The translations under genes were made by a program, and so were the position numbers. 59,293 nucleotides of DNA from NCBI RefSeq assembly GCF_013044505.1, contig NZ_JABERD010000040.1:1-59293 (forward strand), read 5' to 3'. The stretch comes from Streptomyces sp. S3(2020) (GTDB lineage: Bacteria; Actinomycetota; Actinomycetes; Streptomycetales; Streptomycetaceae). Of the stretch, positions 7,679 through 16,136 are shown piece by piece (within the stretch, counting starts at the first letter, position 1; the number at the start of each line of letters is the position of its first letter). The notes under the pieces were generated by a model, which was not told the origin of the DNA, searched no databases, and worked only from the letters and a program-made list of their open reading frames with translations.

Positions 7679-8328
7679 TGCTGCATCCTGGGGTCCTGGG
7701 TGGGGTCGGCATACATGCGCGGGCATTCCCGGGCTTTCGCCTCGGTGCGCAGTTCGTAGTGCCAGGGTTCGTTCTCGTAGATCTGGCACAGCCCGTACTC
7801 GGCGCCGTGCGCGGACAGCCACGCCGTCGCATCGGAGCGTCCGATGTCGACCGCGTCCCCCGACACATGGGGAGACGTCGCCGGGGTGGCCACCCATCGG
7901 GCGGCCTCCTCTTCGGATCCGTACTCGGAGACCGCCTCCCGAAGAAGCCGCTCCTGGTACTCCGGGGAACGCCAGCCGCTGTTGACGTAGAGCATCACGC
8001 CGGTGTCCGCGGCAGCCGTCGCGGCTTCACGGAGGGCCTTGAGCAGATCCGGGTCGAGGGCGGTCAAGGCCGGAAGCTCGTCGTCGAAGACCGTGACCCC
8101 GGCGGGGACGGCACCGCCGGCCTCGCCGAGTCCGCCACGGGGCTCACCGCGATGCGGGCTCGTGAGTGACGCGGTCGAGGGAGGTAGGCGGGGCGAGGCG
8201 GACGTGGACCTCGCCACCTGGTGGCCGAGGGCCGCGATGATCCCCGCCAGGACGACGAACAGGCCGACACCAAGGAGCCATCGCATCCGGTGAGTCGGTG
8301 TTCGTGCGGGTAATGGGGTTCGTGTCAT
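7675..8328 (-). CDS. M15 D,D-carboxypeptidase (VanY-like)
   Basis: 217 residues from the ATG at 8328; a TTG at 8340 is an alternative. A signal anchor (about 16-38, MRWLLGVGLFVVLAGIIAALG) leads to a proline-rich linker and an M15B peptidase domain. Zinc and catalytic motifs are SPHVSGDAVDIG (S-x-H-x6-D type) and NEPWHYE (E-x-x-W-H-x-E). Such enzymes trim the terminal D-Ala from peptidoglycan stems outside the membrane and can support glycopeptide tolerance. The gene diverges from an OmpR-type two-component system by 86 bases, a VanRS/VanY-like layout. Confidence 0.88.
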   Translation of the reverse strand: MTRTPLPARTPTHRMRWLLGVGLFVVLAGIIAALGHQVARSTSASPRLPPSTASLTSPHRGEPRGGLGEAGGAVPAGVTVFDDELPALTALDPDLLKALREAATAAADTGVMLYVNSGWRSPEYQERLLREAVSEYGSEEEAARWVATPATSPHVSGDAVDIGRSDATAWLSAHGAEYGLCQIYENEPWHYELRTEAKARECPRMYADPTQDPRMQQ

Positions 8329-8414
8329 ACCGCCAGTCAAGGCAGCACGGTGTTGCCGGCACGTATGCGGTTTTCGATATGCCGACGATATGCGCCGCCT
8401 CGTAGCCTCGGAGC

Positions 8415-9110
8415 ATGCGTGTGCTGATTGTCGAGGACGAGCCCTATCTGGCCGAAGCCATCCGCGACGGGCTGCGTCTGGAGGCGATCGCGGCGGACAT
8501 CGCGGGTGACGGCGGCACCGCTCTGGAACTGCTGAGCGTCAACGCCTACGACATCGCCGTCCTCGACCGCGACATCCCCGGCCCGTCCGGTGACGAGATC
8601 GCCCAGCGCATCGTCGCCTCCGGCAGCGGCATGCCCATCCTCATGCTCACCGCGGCCCACCGTCTCGACGACAAGGCCTCCGGGTTCGAACTCGGCGCCG
8701 ACGACTACCTCACGAAACCCTTCGAGCTCCAGGAACTCGCGCTGAGGCTCCGAGCACTCGACCGCAGACGCGCCCACAACAGGCCTCCCGTGCGGGAGAT
8801 CGCGGGCCTACGGCTCAACGCGTTCCGCCGCGAGGTGTACCGCGACGACCGTTACGTCGCGCTGACCAGGAAGCAGTTCGCGGTGCTCGAAGTCCTCGTC
8901 GCCGCCGAGGGCGGTGTCGTCAGCTCCGAGGAACTCCTGGAACGGGCGTGGGACGAGAACGCCGACCCGTTCACCAACGCCGTGCGCATCACTGTCTCCG
9001 CGCTGCGCAAGCGGCTCGGCGAGCCCTGGATCATCGCCACCGTGCCGGGCGTCGGCTACCGCATCGCCACACAACCGCAGGCCGGACACGAGGGACGAGA
9101 CCATGGATAG
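8415..9110 (+). CDS. OmpR/PhoB-family response regulator
   Basis: 231 residues. The receiver domain has ED8-9, phospho-acceptor Asp51 in DIAVLDRDIPG, Thr in MLTA and Lys in YLTKPF. A winged-helix domain (about 130-220) carries LTRKQFAVLEVLVAAEGGVVSSEELLERAW and RITVSALRKRL...VPGVGYRI. It overlaps the kinase gene by 8 bases. It probably controls the divergent carboxypeptidase/EEP pair through the short shared upstream region. Confidence 0.95.
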   Translation: MRVLIVEDEPYLAEAIRDGLRLEAIAADIAGDGGTALELLSVNAYDIAVLDRDIPGPSGDEIAQRIVASGSGMPILMLTAAHRLDDKASGFELGADDYLTKPFELQELALRLRALDRRRAHNRPPVREIAGLRLNAFRREVYRDDRYVALTRKQFAVLEVLVAAEGGVVSSEELLERAWDENADPFTNAVRITVSALRKRLGEPWIIATVPGVGYRIATQPQAGHEGRDHG

Positions 9111-10230
9111 AGCACCTGGTCTGAGCGTTCGCCTCAAACTCACCCTGAGCTACGCCGGATTCCTCATGGTCGCGGGCGCCCTGCTGCTCACGGCGGTATG
9201 GGTCTTCCTCCTCCGCTACGTCCCCGACCGCGCGATGCTCATCAACCCCGACGACAGGCCCACGGGTGGCGTCTTTCCCATCCGGTCCGTCCTTCTGGGC
9301 GTCTTCGCTCCGAGGGCGTTCGCCGTGCTGGCGTTCCTGCTGGTGTTCGGTCTCGTCGGCGGGTGGCTCCTCGCCGGCCGGATGCTGGGCCCGCTGACCC
9401 GGATCGCCGACGCCACCCGGCTGGCCTCGACCGGATCGCTCTCCCACCGGGTCCGGCTGCCGGGCCGCAACGACGAGTTCCGCGAACTCGCCGACGCCTT
9501 CGACACCATGCTCGCCCGCCTCGAAGAACACGTCGCCGAACAGCGGAGGTTCGCGGCCAACGCCTCGCACGAGTTGCGCACCCCGCTCGCGATCTCGAAG
9601 TCGCTCATCGACGTGGCCCGTGGCGATCCGGCACAGGACACCGTCGAGATCATCGAGCGCCTCCACACCGTCAACACCCGAGCGATCGACCTCACCGAAG
9701 CGCTGCTCCTGCTCAGCCGTGCCGGCCAGCGGTCCTTCACCCGGGAACAGGCCGACCTCTCCCTCCTGGCGGAAGAGGCCACCGAGACACTCCTGCCCCT
9801 GGCGGAGAAGCTCGGCGTCACCATCGAGACCTCCGGCGACATCGCCCCCGCCGACGGCTCTCCCGCGCTGCTGCTCCAGCTGACCATGAACCTCTTGCAC
9901 AACGCGATCGTCCACAACCTGCCCGGACAGGGCACCGTGTGGGTGACCACCGGCGTCCGCCCCAAGACCGTGGTGCTCACTGTCGAGAACACCGGCGAGA
10001 AGCTCACCCCCCAGCTGCTTTCCACCTTGACCGCACCGTTCCAGCGCGGCACCGAGCGCATCCGTACCGACCACGAAGGCGTCGGCCTCGGCCTGGCCAT
10101 CGTCAACACGATCACCCAGGCACACGACGGGACACTCACGCTCACTGCGCGCTCCTCTGGCGGGATCCGCGTCACCGTGGAACTCCCCCGGGCCCCCTGC
10201 CCACCGACGGGCGACGGATCAGGGAACTGA
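9103..10230 (+). CDS. HAMP-containing sensor histidine kinase
   Basis: 375 residues. TM1 (about 14-38) and TM2 (about 67-93) bracket only ~30 external residues, too few for a folded sensor domain, so the signal may be a lipid, an envelope state or a drug at the membrane. A HAMP segment follows (GRMLGPLTRIADATR), then HisKA with His156 in AANASHELRTPL and HATPase_c with NLLHNAIVHN, and HEGVGLGLAIV. The ATG lies inside the last codons of the regulator gene. Together with the divergent VanY-like gene it suggests envelope-stress or cell-wall sensing. Confidence 0.93.
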   Translation: MDRAPGLSVRLKLTLSYAGFLMVAGALLLTAVWVFLLRYVPDRAMLINPDDRPTGGVFPIRSVLLGVFAPRAFAVLAFLLVFGLVGGWLLAGRMLGPLTRIADATRLASTGSLSHRVRLPGRNDEFRELADAFDTMLARLEEHVAEQRRFAANASHELRTPLAISKSLIDVARGDPAQDTVEIIERLHTVNTRAIDLTEALLLLSRAGQRSFTREQADLSLLAEEATETLLPLAEKLGVTIETSGDIAPADGSPALLLQLTMNLLHNAIVHNLPGQGTVWVTTGVRPKTVVLTVENTGEKLTPQLLSTLTAPFQRGTERIRTDHEGVGLGLAIVNTITQAHDGTLTLTARSSGGIRVTVELPRAPCPPTGDGSGN

Positions 10231-10509
10231 GGCGGGCGAAATCGGCTTTCGCGTCGGGCCGACGGCGGATAGCGTTTGCGCGCGGCGAGTCGTCCAGGCG
10301 AGTCGAGTCGCCGTCGCCCAGGAGGAGTTGAGAAGAGATGGTCGGTCTTCCGAGCGTGCGTTGACGTCGTAGGCCGTGACCGGCCCGTCATCGCGTGCTG
10401 CCCTTGATGTCGCGGCACAGCGAGCCTTCTCCTGCCTGAACCGGAACCGGCTGCGCACCTGTCGGGTGCCCGGTGGCAGGCCTCGTTGTCGGCAACCCGA
10501 GGGATTCCC

Positions 10510-11772
10510 GTGGCGTCGAGCCTGTGGCGGGACAGTGATTTCCGCGGACTCTGGGTGGGGCAGACGGCCTCCCAACTCGGGGAGCACACCGGGCTGGTGG
10601 TGCTTCCGCTGTTCGCCGTCCTGGCGCTCGATGCCGGTGCGACCGAGTTGGGTGTCCTGCGTGCCGTGGGGCAGGCGCCGGTCCTGTTGCTCTCGCTGTT
10701 CGTCGGCGCGTGGGTGGACAGGTGGCGCACGCGCACGGTGATGGTGCTGACGGACGCGGGCCGGGCCGTTGCCCTGGGCGCCGCCGCCGTGGCCGGCCTC
10801 TTCGGCTGGCTCGGCCTGCCCACGCTGTTCGTGATCGCCTTCGCCGTCGGGGCCCTGTCGGTGTTCTTCGACGTGGCGTACCAGGCGTGCCTCGTACGGC
10901 TGGTGGGTCGCGATCAACTGGTGCGCGGCAACAGTGCCCTTGAGGGCAGCCGGTCCGCGGCGCAGATCGGCGGTCCCGCCCTGGGCGGCGCGCTGGTGTC
11001 CCTGCTGTCGGCGCCGATCGCCGCCGCCTCCAGCGCGCTGTTCTTCGCGCTGTCGTTCCTGTCGATCCGACGACTGCGCCGGACCGAATCGATTCCGGAC
11101 CGTCCGGACCGTCCGGGGCGTCCCTCCCGGGTCTGGCGGCGGATTCACGAGGGTCTGCGTTTCGTCGTCGGCGATACGGCCCTGCGGACGGTCTGTCTGG
11201 CCTCGGCCGCCTTCCAGTTCTCCTTCGCGGCCGTCATGACCGTCTATCTCCTCTATCTGCCGCGGGAACTGCACCTCTCCGGCACCGCCGTCGGACTCGC
11301 ACTCGCGGCGACAGGGCCGGGCGCGCTCCTGGGTTCCCTGCTGGCCGCGCGGCTGCCGAACCGGTTCGGGTACGGCCCGGTACTCGTGGCCGGGGCGGCT
11401 CTCGGCGACGGGGTGTTCTTGTGCGTACCCGCGCTCCACGGCTCCCCCGCGGTGACCGTTCCCGCGCTCCTCGCGGTCAACTTCGTGTTCGGGGCCGGCA
11501 GCCAGTTGGTGAACGTGACGGTCATGGCCGTCCGGCAGACGGTCACTCCGGACGGCATGCAAGGCCGCGCCGCCGCGACGATCACGTTCGTCGGCATGGG
11601 ACTGTCCCCCCTCGGTTCCCTGCTCGGCGGATTGCTCGCCGAGGAGTGGGGGTCGCGCACGACTCTCTGGGTGACGGCCGCGGGCATGCTGGTGTCCCCG
11701 CTGGTGATGACCCTGTCCCCGCTGGCCCGCCTTGGACGGACGGTTCCGGCCCCGCGGTCACGGCGAAGCTGA
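10510..11772 (+). CDS. MFS transporter, EntS-like
   Basis: 420 residues from a GTG with GAGGG five to six bases upstream. Twelve hydrophobic segments. The opening SLWRDSDFRGLWVGQTASQLGEHTGLVVLPLFAVL and the loop motif GAWVDRWRTRTVMVLTDAGRA are typical of the MFS_3/enterobactin-exporter group. A drug or siderophore efflux role is likely; the substrate is unknown. The last 15 bases overlap the 3' end of the convergent DHA2 transporter. The 279 bases upstream hold no gene that I can see. Confidence 0.88.
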   Translation: MASSLWRDSDFRGLWVGQTASQLGEHTGLVVLPLFAVLALDAGATELGVLRAVGQAPVLLLSLFVGAWVDRWRTRTVMVLTDAGRAVALGAAAVAGLFGWLGLPTLFVIAFAVGALSVFFDVAYQACLVRLVGRDQLVRGNSALEGSRSAAQIGGPALGGALVSLLSAPIAAASSALFFALSFLSIRRLRRTESIPDRPDRPGRPSRVWRRIHEGLRFVVGDTALRTVCLASAAFQFSFAAVMTVYLLYLPRELHLSGTAVGLALAATGPGALLGSLLAARLPNRFGYGPVLVAGAALGDGVFLCVPALHGSPAVTVPALLAVNFVFGAGSQLVNVTVMAVRQTVTPDGMQGRAAATITFVGMGLSPLGSLLGGLLAEEWGSRTTLWVTAAGMLVSPLVMTLSPLARLGRTVPAPRSRRS

Positions 11773-13266
11773 CCGTCGTGGCCCACCGCGAAGGACGGGG
11801 CGTTCGCCAGTACCCCGGTCGTGGGTGGGACATGGTTCGGTGGCGGCGTAGGCCTCCCGGACCCGCCGGTCGCTGACGCGGAGGGCGAGGAGGGCGGCGC
11901 ACAGGCACAGGGTGGCCAGGGCGATGTAGGCGATGCGGTGGCCGAAGGCGCTGTCGGCGGCGTTCGGTGAGGTGAGGGAGGCCACGAGTGTCCCGGCCAG
12001 GGCTACTCCGAAGGCGCCGGCGGTCTGTCGCTGCATGTTGAGGAGGGTGGTGGCGTCGGCCGTGCGGGAGGACGGGATCGCGACGAAGGCGGCGTTCTGG
12101 GCGCTCGCGAAGAGCAGGCCGACGCAGAGGCCGAGCAGGTACATCGAGGGGTAGAGGGCGAGGGGGTGCGGGGTGGCGGTGAGGATCGCCAGGAGGACGA
12201 TGATCAGCGCGGCTCCGGCACCGCCGCCGACCATCAGGCGGCGTGGGCCGATCCGGTCGTGGAGGCGGGGTACGAGCTGGGAGGCGGTCAGCATGCCGAG
12301 CGCCTCCGGGAAGGCCGCCAGGCCCGAGTGGAACGCGTCGTAGCCGAGGTCGCTCTGGAGGAACTGGGGGTACAGGTAGAGGACGCCCATGAAGGCGGCC
12401 CCGGTGGGCAGCAGCACCAGCTGGGTCGTACGGAAGAGGTGGTCCTCGGCGACCCGCAGATCGATCATGGGATGTCCGGCGCGCAGTTCCCAGGGAACCA
12501 GCAGGGCGAGGAACACGATGCCGCCCGCCAGCGGTACGAGGGTGCCGCCGCTCGCCCAGCCGCGGTCCGGGGCCCCGGTGAGGGCGTAGAGGACCGCCGC
12601 GAGTCCGCCGCCGGCCAGGACGAACCCCAGCGCGTCGAAACGGGGCGCCCCCGGGCCGGGGAAGTCGGGCAGCACGCCCAGCCCGAAGAGCAGGGCGAGC
12701 ATTCCGACGGGCAGGTTGACCAGGAAGACCCAGTGCCAGGAGGCGGTGTCCACGAGCCGGCCGCCCAGGACGGGGCCGAGGGCGGGGGCGACGGCGGTCG
12801 GCCACATGACGTACTGCTGTGCGCGCAGCCGCTCGGCCACCGGGAACGCGCGCAGCATCATCGTCATCCCGACGGGGGCGAGCAGTCCGCCGCCGGCGCC
12901 TTGCAGGATGCGGTATCCGGTGAGCGCTTCGAGGGAGTCGGCGGTGGCGCACAGGCCGGAGGCCACGGTGAACAGCAGCAGCGCGGTCAGTGCGGTGCGT
13001 CGGCTGCCGAAGCGGTTGCCGAGCCAGCCGGAGACGGGGATGAAGACCGCGAGGGCCACGAGGTAGCCGACGTTGACGGAGCTGAGGCCGGAGGTGTCCA
13101 CGCCGAAGTCGCGGCCGATGGCGGGGAGGGCGACGTTGACGATGGTGGTGTCCATGATCGCCATGAAGTTCGCCGCGACGAACACGACGCAGACGGCGAC
13201 CTTCGCCGGGACGCGATGACCGAGTCGCGGGGTGCGTCCGGTGCCGGCCGGTCGGTCGGGGCTCAC
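11758..13266 (-). CDS. DHA2-family MFS drug exporter (EmrB/QacA type)
   Basis: 502 residues with about 14 membrane segments. The family markers are IMDTTIVNVALPAIGRDFG in TM1, GWLGNRFGSRR between TM2 and TM3, and ILQGAGGGLLAPVG. It is expected to export hydrophobic drugs in exchange for protons. The GTG start overlaps the stop of the upstream aldo/keto reductase gene (GTGA), making it the last gene of a three-gene operon (CMD-like, AKR, exporter). No local TetR or MarR regulator is visible. Confidence 0.92.
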   Translation of the reverse strand: MSPDRPAGTGRTPRLGHRVPAKVAVCVVFVAANFMAIMDTTIVNVALPAIGRDFGVDTSGLSSVNVGYLVALAVFIPVSGWLGNRFGSRRTALTALLLFTVASGLCATADSLEALTGYRILQGAGGGLLAPVGMTMMLRAFPVAERLRAQQYVMWPTAVAPALGPVLGGRLVDTASWHWVFLVNLPVGMLALLFGLGVLPDFPGPGAPRFDALGFVLAGGGLAAVLYALTGAPDRGWASGGTLVPLAGGIVFLALLVPWELRAGHPMIDLRVAEDHLFRTTQLVLLPTGAAFMGVLYLYPQFLQSDLGYDAFHSGLAAFPEALGMLTASQLVPRLHDRIGPRRLMVGGGAGAALIIVLLAILTATPHPLALYPSMYLLGLCVGLLFASAQNAAFVAIPSSRTADATTLLNMQRQTAGAFGVALAGTLVASLTSPNAADSAFGHRIAYIALATLCLCAALLALRVSDRRVREAYAATEPCPTHDRGTGERPVLRGGPRRSASP

Positions 13267-14195
13267 CGGCCGTCACGGAGCCGGCGGACCTGCTCGTCGG
13301 TCAGCGTGAGACGGCGGGCCTGGAGCGAGTTGTCGATCTGTGCGGTCGTCCTCGCTCCGATGGACGGCCAGACACCGCGGTGGTGGAGGGTCCAGGCCAG
13401 AGCGACGGTCTCGGGCCGGGAGCCGAGCTGTCCGGCGAGTTCGATGCAGCGGAGCCGTCGGGCGCGGTTGTCCGCGGTGTCGTACGGGTCGGGCTTGCCG
13501 TGGTGCGCTTTCGGTCCGGTGCGCGCGAAGTGGCCGCGGGCCTGCGAGGACCAGCCGATCAGGGGCAGCCGGTGTTCGCGTACGACGTCGAGGACGGCGC
13601 TGTCGGCGTGCAGGCTGCCCTCCAGCAGCGCCGGGTCGGGTTCGGCGAGGCTGAACTGGTAGCTGGCGACCGGGGTGTGGCCCCGCTCACCGAGTGCGGT
13701 GGCGAGTTCCGCCAGCCGCTCTGCCCGCCAGTTGGAGACCCCGACCCGGCGGACGTGTCCGGCCCGCACGAGGCTGACGAGAGTGTCCGCGAGGTCGGCG
13801 ACCGGGCGGGCGGGGTCGTCGCAGTGGTAGAGGAGGACGTCGATGGTGTCGACGCCGAGGTTCTCCAGCGCGGACCGTACGTGCGCGAACACGGTGTCCC
13901 GGCTCAGCGGGATGTCGCCGCCGGTCGTGTCGTGGCCGACCTTGGTGGCCACACCGAGCGTGCCGGGGTTCCGGCGCAGCCAGTCGCCGACGGCGGCCTC
14001 GGCCTTGCCGCCGGCGTAGCTGTGCGAGGTCTCGACGAGGAGCCCGCCGGCGTCGGCGAAGTGGGCGAGCCGTTCGGCGGTGGTCTCGGCCGGCTCCGCT
14101 CCGAAAGGGCCGCCGAGGACGAATCTGTGCGCGGCGCTCTCCATGCCTTCCTCGTCGAGGAGTCCGTCGAGCAGCTGAAGGGGGGAACGCGGCAT
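13263..14195 (-). CDS. Aldo/keto reductase with atypical catalytic Asp
   Basis: 310 residues in the AKR TIM-barrel pattern. The catalytic Tyr (LVETSHSYAGGKAE), Lys (GVATKVG) and His (VLLYHCDDP) are in place, but the Asp of the usual DTAxxYG motif is Glu here. C-terminal ALAWTLHHRGVWPSIGARTTAQIDNSL matches the NADPH-binding end. It should reduce a carbonyl with NADPH, possibly at altered rate. The ATG overlaps the previous stop by one base (TGATG). Substrate unknown. Confidence 0.88.
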   Translation of the reverse strand: MPRSPLQLLDGLLDEEGMESAAHRFVLGGPFGAEPAETTAERLAHFADAGGLLVETSHSYAGGKAEAAVGDWLRRNPGTLGVATKVGHDTTGGDIPLSRDTVFAHVRSALENLGVDTIDVLLYHCDDPARPVADLADTLVSLVRAGHVRRVGVSNWRAERLAELATALGERGHTPVASYQFSLAEPDPALLEGSLHADSAVLDVVREHRLPLIGWSSQARGHFARTGPKAHHGKPDPYDTADNRARRLRCIELAGQLGSRPETVALAWTLHHRGVWPSIGARTTAQIDNSLQARRLTLTDEQVRRLRDGR

Positions 14196-14770
14196 CAGGC
14201 CTCGCCCCCGGCGACCCGTCGGAATCCGTCGACGTCGGCGAAGGGCCGGGGCAGGTGCGGCCGGAGCGGGATGCGGAAGGTGTTGAGCATCATCGCGGAC
14301 ATGCTGAAGCTGCCGATGCAGCCGATCAGGTCCAGCACACCCTCCTCACCGAACAGTCCGATGGCCTCGGCGTAGGTCTCGTCCGTGACGAAGTGGTCGT
14401 AGAGCATCTCGTGCGCGAAGGCGTGGAAGACGCGTTCGTCCTCGGCCTCGAAGCCGGGGTCCTCGCCGCGGGCGAGGCGGTCCAGGCACTCGGCCGGGAT
14501 GCCTTCCTCCAGGGCCTGCTGGATATGGGCGTTCCAGGCGGCCTGGCTGTCGAAGTGGCGGCCGGCGATCAGCACGCTGAGCTCCCGGAGCCGCTGCGGG
14601 AAGCGGGACTCATTGCGGCAATAACGGCCGAGGTGTTCTACCCAGGGGGCCAGTTCCATGTTGTGTGCCCAGGCGATGAAGGGTGGGGGCGGTTCGACTC
14701 CGGGGCCGACGATCGCTTCGAGGAGTTCGGTCTGTTCGGGGGTCAGGCTGGGAAGCGGGGTCAGGCGCAT
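14195..14770 (-). CDS. Carboxymuconolactone decarboxylase-like protein
   Basis: 191 residues from the ATG at 14770 (AAAGG about 10 bases upstream). The helical core LRELSVLIAGRHFDSQAAWNAHIQQALEEGIP and FAHEMLYDHFVTDETYAEAIGLFGEEGVLDLIGCIGSFSMSAMMLNTFRI fit the CMD/AhpD fold. The CxxC pair of AhpD-type peroxidases is absent (QAAWNAH keeps only the His), so a redox role is unlikely. It is the first gene of an operon with the aldo/keto reductase and the exporter. Confidence 0.8.
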   Translation of the reverse strand: MRLTPLPSLTPEQTELLEAIVGPGVEPPPPFIAWAHNMELAPWVEHLGRYCRNESRFPQRLRELSVLIAGRHFDSQAAWNAHIQQALEEGIPAECLDRLARGEDPGFEAEDERVFHAFAHEMLYDHFVTDETYAEAIGLFGEEGVLDLIGCIGSFSMSAMMLNTFRIPLRPHLPRPFADVDGFRRVAGGEA

Positions 14771-14976
14771 GGTCGTGGTGCCTTTCGAAAAGGGGAGGGA
14801 GTTACCGAAAGCGGGAGTTGCCGAAGGGCGGGAGTCGCCGAGTCGCGGTCGCTCCCACGGGAGCGGTGAGGGTGCCCTGGGAAAGGCCCGCGCCCGGGGC
14901 GCGGCCACCCATCGCCGCGGGCGCGATGCCGAGGCCGAAGACGGGTGAAAGGGGAGGCACCCCGGGGCGCGGGCGG

Positions 14977-15000
14977 CCGTCACCGGCGGGCCGGTGACGG
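14977..15000 (-). terminator. Hairpin in the 340-base gap after the esterase gene
   Basis: CCGTCACCGG (14977-14986) and its complement (14991-15000) form a 10-bp perfect stem with a 4-base loop. A smaller CACCCC/GGGGTG hairpin lies at 15060-15075, closer to the esterase stop. The rest of 14771-15110 holds no convincing gene. Bases ~14814-14855 contain three degenerate copies of a ~17-base unit resembling CCGAAGGCGGGAGTTG. Confidence 0.5.
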
Positions 15001-15110
15001 TGAACCATCGGCCGGGCGGGCGGGAGCAGGGGGCGATGCGGTGGCTCGGGTGCGGGGAACACCCCGGACGGGGTGCTCAACCCGCCGCTGTCGAACGGGT
15101 GGGCGGCCGG

Positions 15111-15977
15111 TCAGACGGTGCGCCACCAGGCGTAGTACTTGTCGCCGTAGCCGTCCATGATGTCCGGGTACTCGTGGTCGGCGTCCGGGAACTCGAAGAA
15201 GTCGTGCGCCACGTCGAGTTCGGTGAAGCGGGCGTCCAGGTCGCGGATGGTGGGCGCCAGGCGGGTGTCGAGGCGGCCGGAGAGCAACCGGACCTGGCTG
15301 GTGCGGCGCAGTTCGGGGGCGTTGGCGAGGACCAGGCTCCAGGGGTGGCAGAGGTCGTAGTACTCCTGGTCGCCGAAGTAGGTGTTGTTGACGCGGTCCT
15401 CGGGTTCGTCCTTGAGGTCGCGCAGGATCGCGGGGGCGACCGCGGAGACCTTCCCGAAGATCTTCGGGTACTTCAGGCCGAGGTGCAGGGCGCCGAAGCC
15501 GCCCATGGAGAAGCCCTCGACGGTGCGGGCCGTGGCCTCGGGGATCGTCCGGTAGGTGTCGTCCATGTGCCGGACGAGGTCGAAGGCGGTGATCTGGGCC
15601 AGCGGGCGGGCGCCGTCCTTGGAGTCGACGTACCAGCCGATCGGGAGGATCTGCGGCACGACGACGATCGTCGGCGGGATCACCTCGTTCCGGATGGCCT
15701 TGTCGATCCGCGCAACCATTTCCGAACCCTGGCGGGCGTTGCCGAATCCGCCGTGCAGCCAGTAGATGACAGGGAACCGTCGTTCCGGCTCGCTCTCGTA
15801 CCGGGGCGGCAGGTAGAGCTGGTAGTTACCCTGGGCGTCCGCGCTGCCGCGCGAGGGCTGCGGGTAGAGACCGAAGGTGGTGAGTTCCTGGTCCTCACGG
15901 ACCTCGTCGATCCACTGCTGTTCGATCTCTGCCATCTGCTCAAGCGTCGTGCGTACCTTGTGAACCTTCTCGGCCAC
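15111..15977 (-). CDS. Esterase D/enterochelin-esterase-like alpha/beta hydrolase
   Basis: 288 residues from the GTG at 15977 (AGAGGA 7 bases upstream). A PF00756-type hydrolase: oxyanion region VIYWLHGGFGN, nucleophile Ser157 in EGFSMGGFGALH, catalytic His268 in FPDADHEYP, with an Asp in the SGRLDTRL region. No signal peptide, so cytoplasmic. It diverges from the IclR regulator gene and probably belongs with the importer and dehydrogenase genes downstream of it: a compound is imported, cleaved as an ester, then oxidised. The exact substrate cannot be inferred. Confidence 0.85.
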   Translation of the reverse strand: MAEKVHKVRTTLEQMAEIEQQWIDEVREDQELTTFGLYPQPSRGSADAQGNYQLYLPPRYESEPERRFPVIYWLHGGFGNARQGSEMVARIDKAIRNEVIPPTIVVVPQILPIGWYVDSKDGARPLAQITAFDLVRHMDDTYRTIPEATARTVEGFSMGGFGALHLGLKYPKIFGKVSAVAPAILRDLKDEPEDRVNNTYFGDQEYYDLCHPWSLVLANAPELRRTSQVRLLSGRLDTRLAPTIRDLDARFTELDVAHDFFEFPDADHEYPDIMDGYGDKYYAWWRTV

Positions 15978-16097
15978 GGGGTCGTCCTCTCGGAGATGAG
16001 TTGTCGTGGTGCGGACCCGGGTCTCCGAGGTGGGTGCGGCAGCCCTCCGACCCACCACCCGGGCGTTCCATTACGTGAAATGGCGTATCTTCTAGTG

Positions 16098-16105
16098 GAA
16101 CGTTC
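16098..16105. promoter_or_regulatory. Candidate IclR operator between esterase and regulator
   Basis: GAACGTTC is a perfect palindrome within TGGAACGTTCATCAGTGAAAC, which also holds the near-inverted pair GTTCA/TGAAAC. It lies in the AT-richer 159-base divergent region and resembles the semi-palindromic sites of IclR-type regulators. The assignment is inferred. Confidence 0.4.
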
Positions 16106-16136
16106 ATCAGTGAAACCCTGCGACGGGAGCCTGTCA

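Noticed and set aside
14994..16136. Long plus-strand extension upstream of the IclR gene
   Set aside because: It is antisense to the esterase; the IclR ATG at 16137 has a proper ribosome site and domain start.
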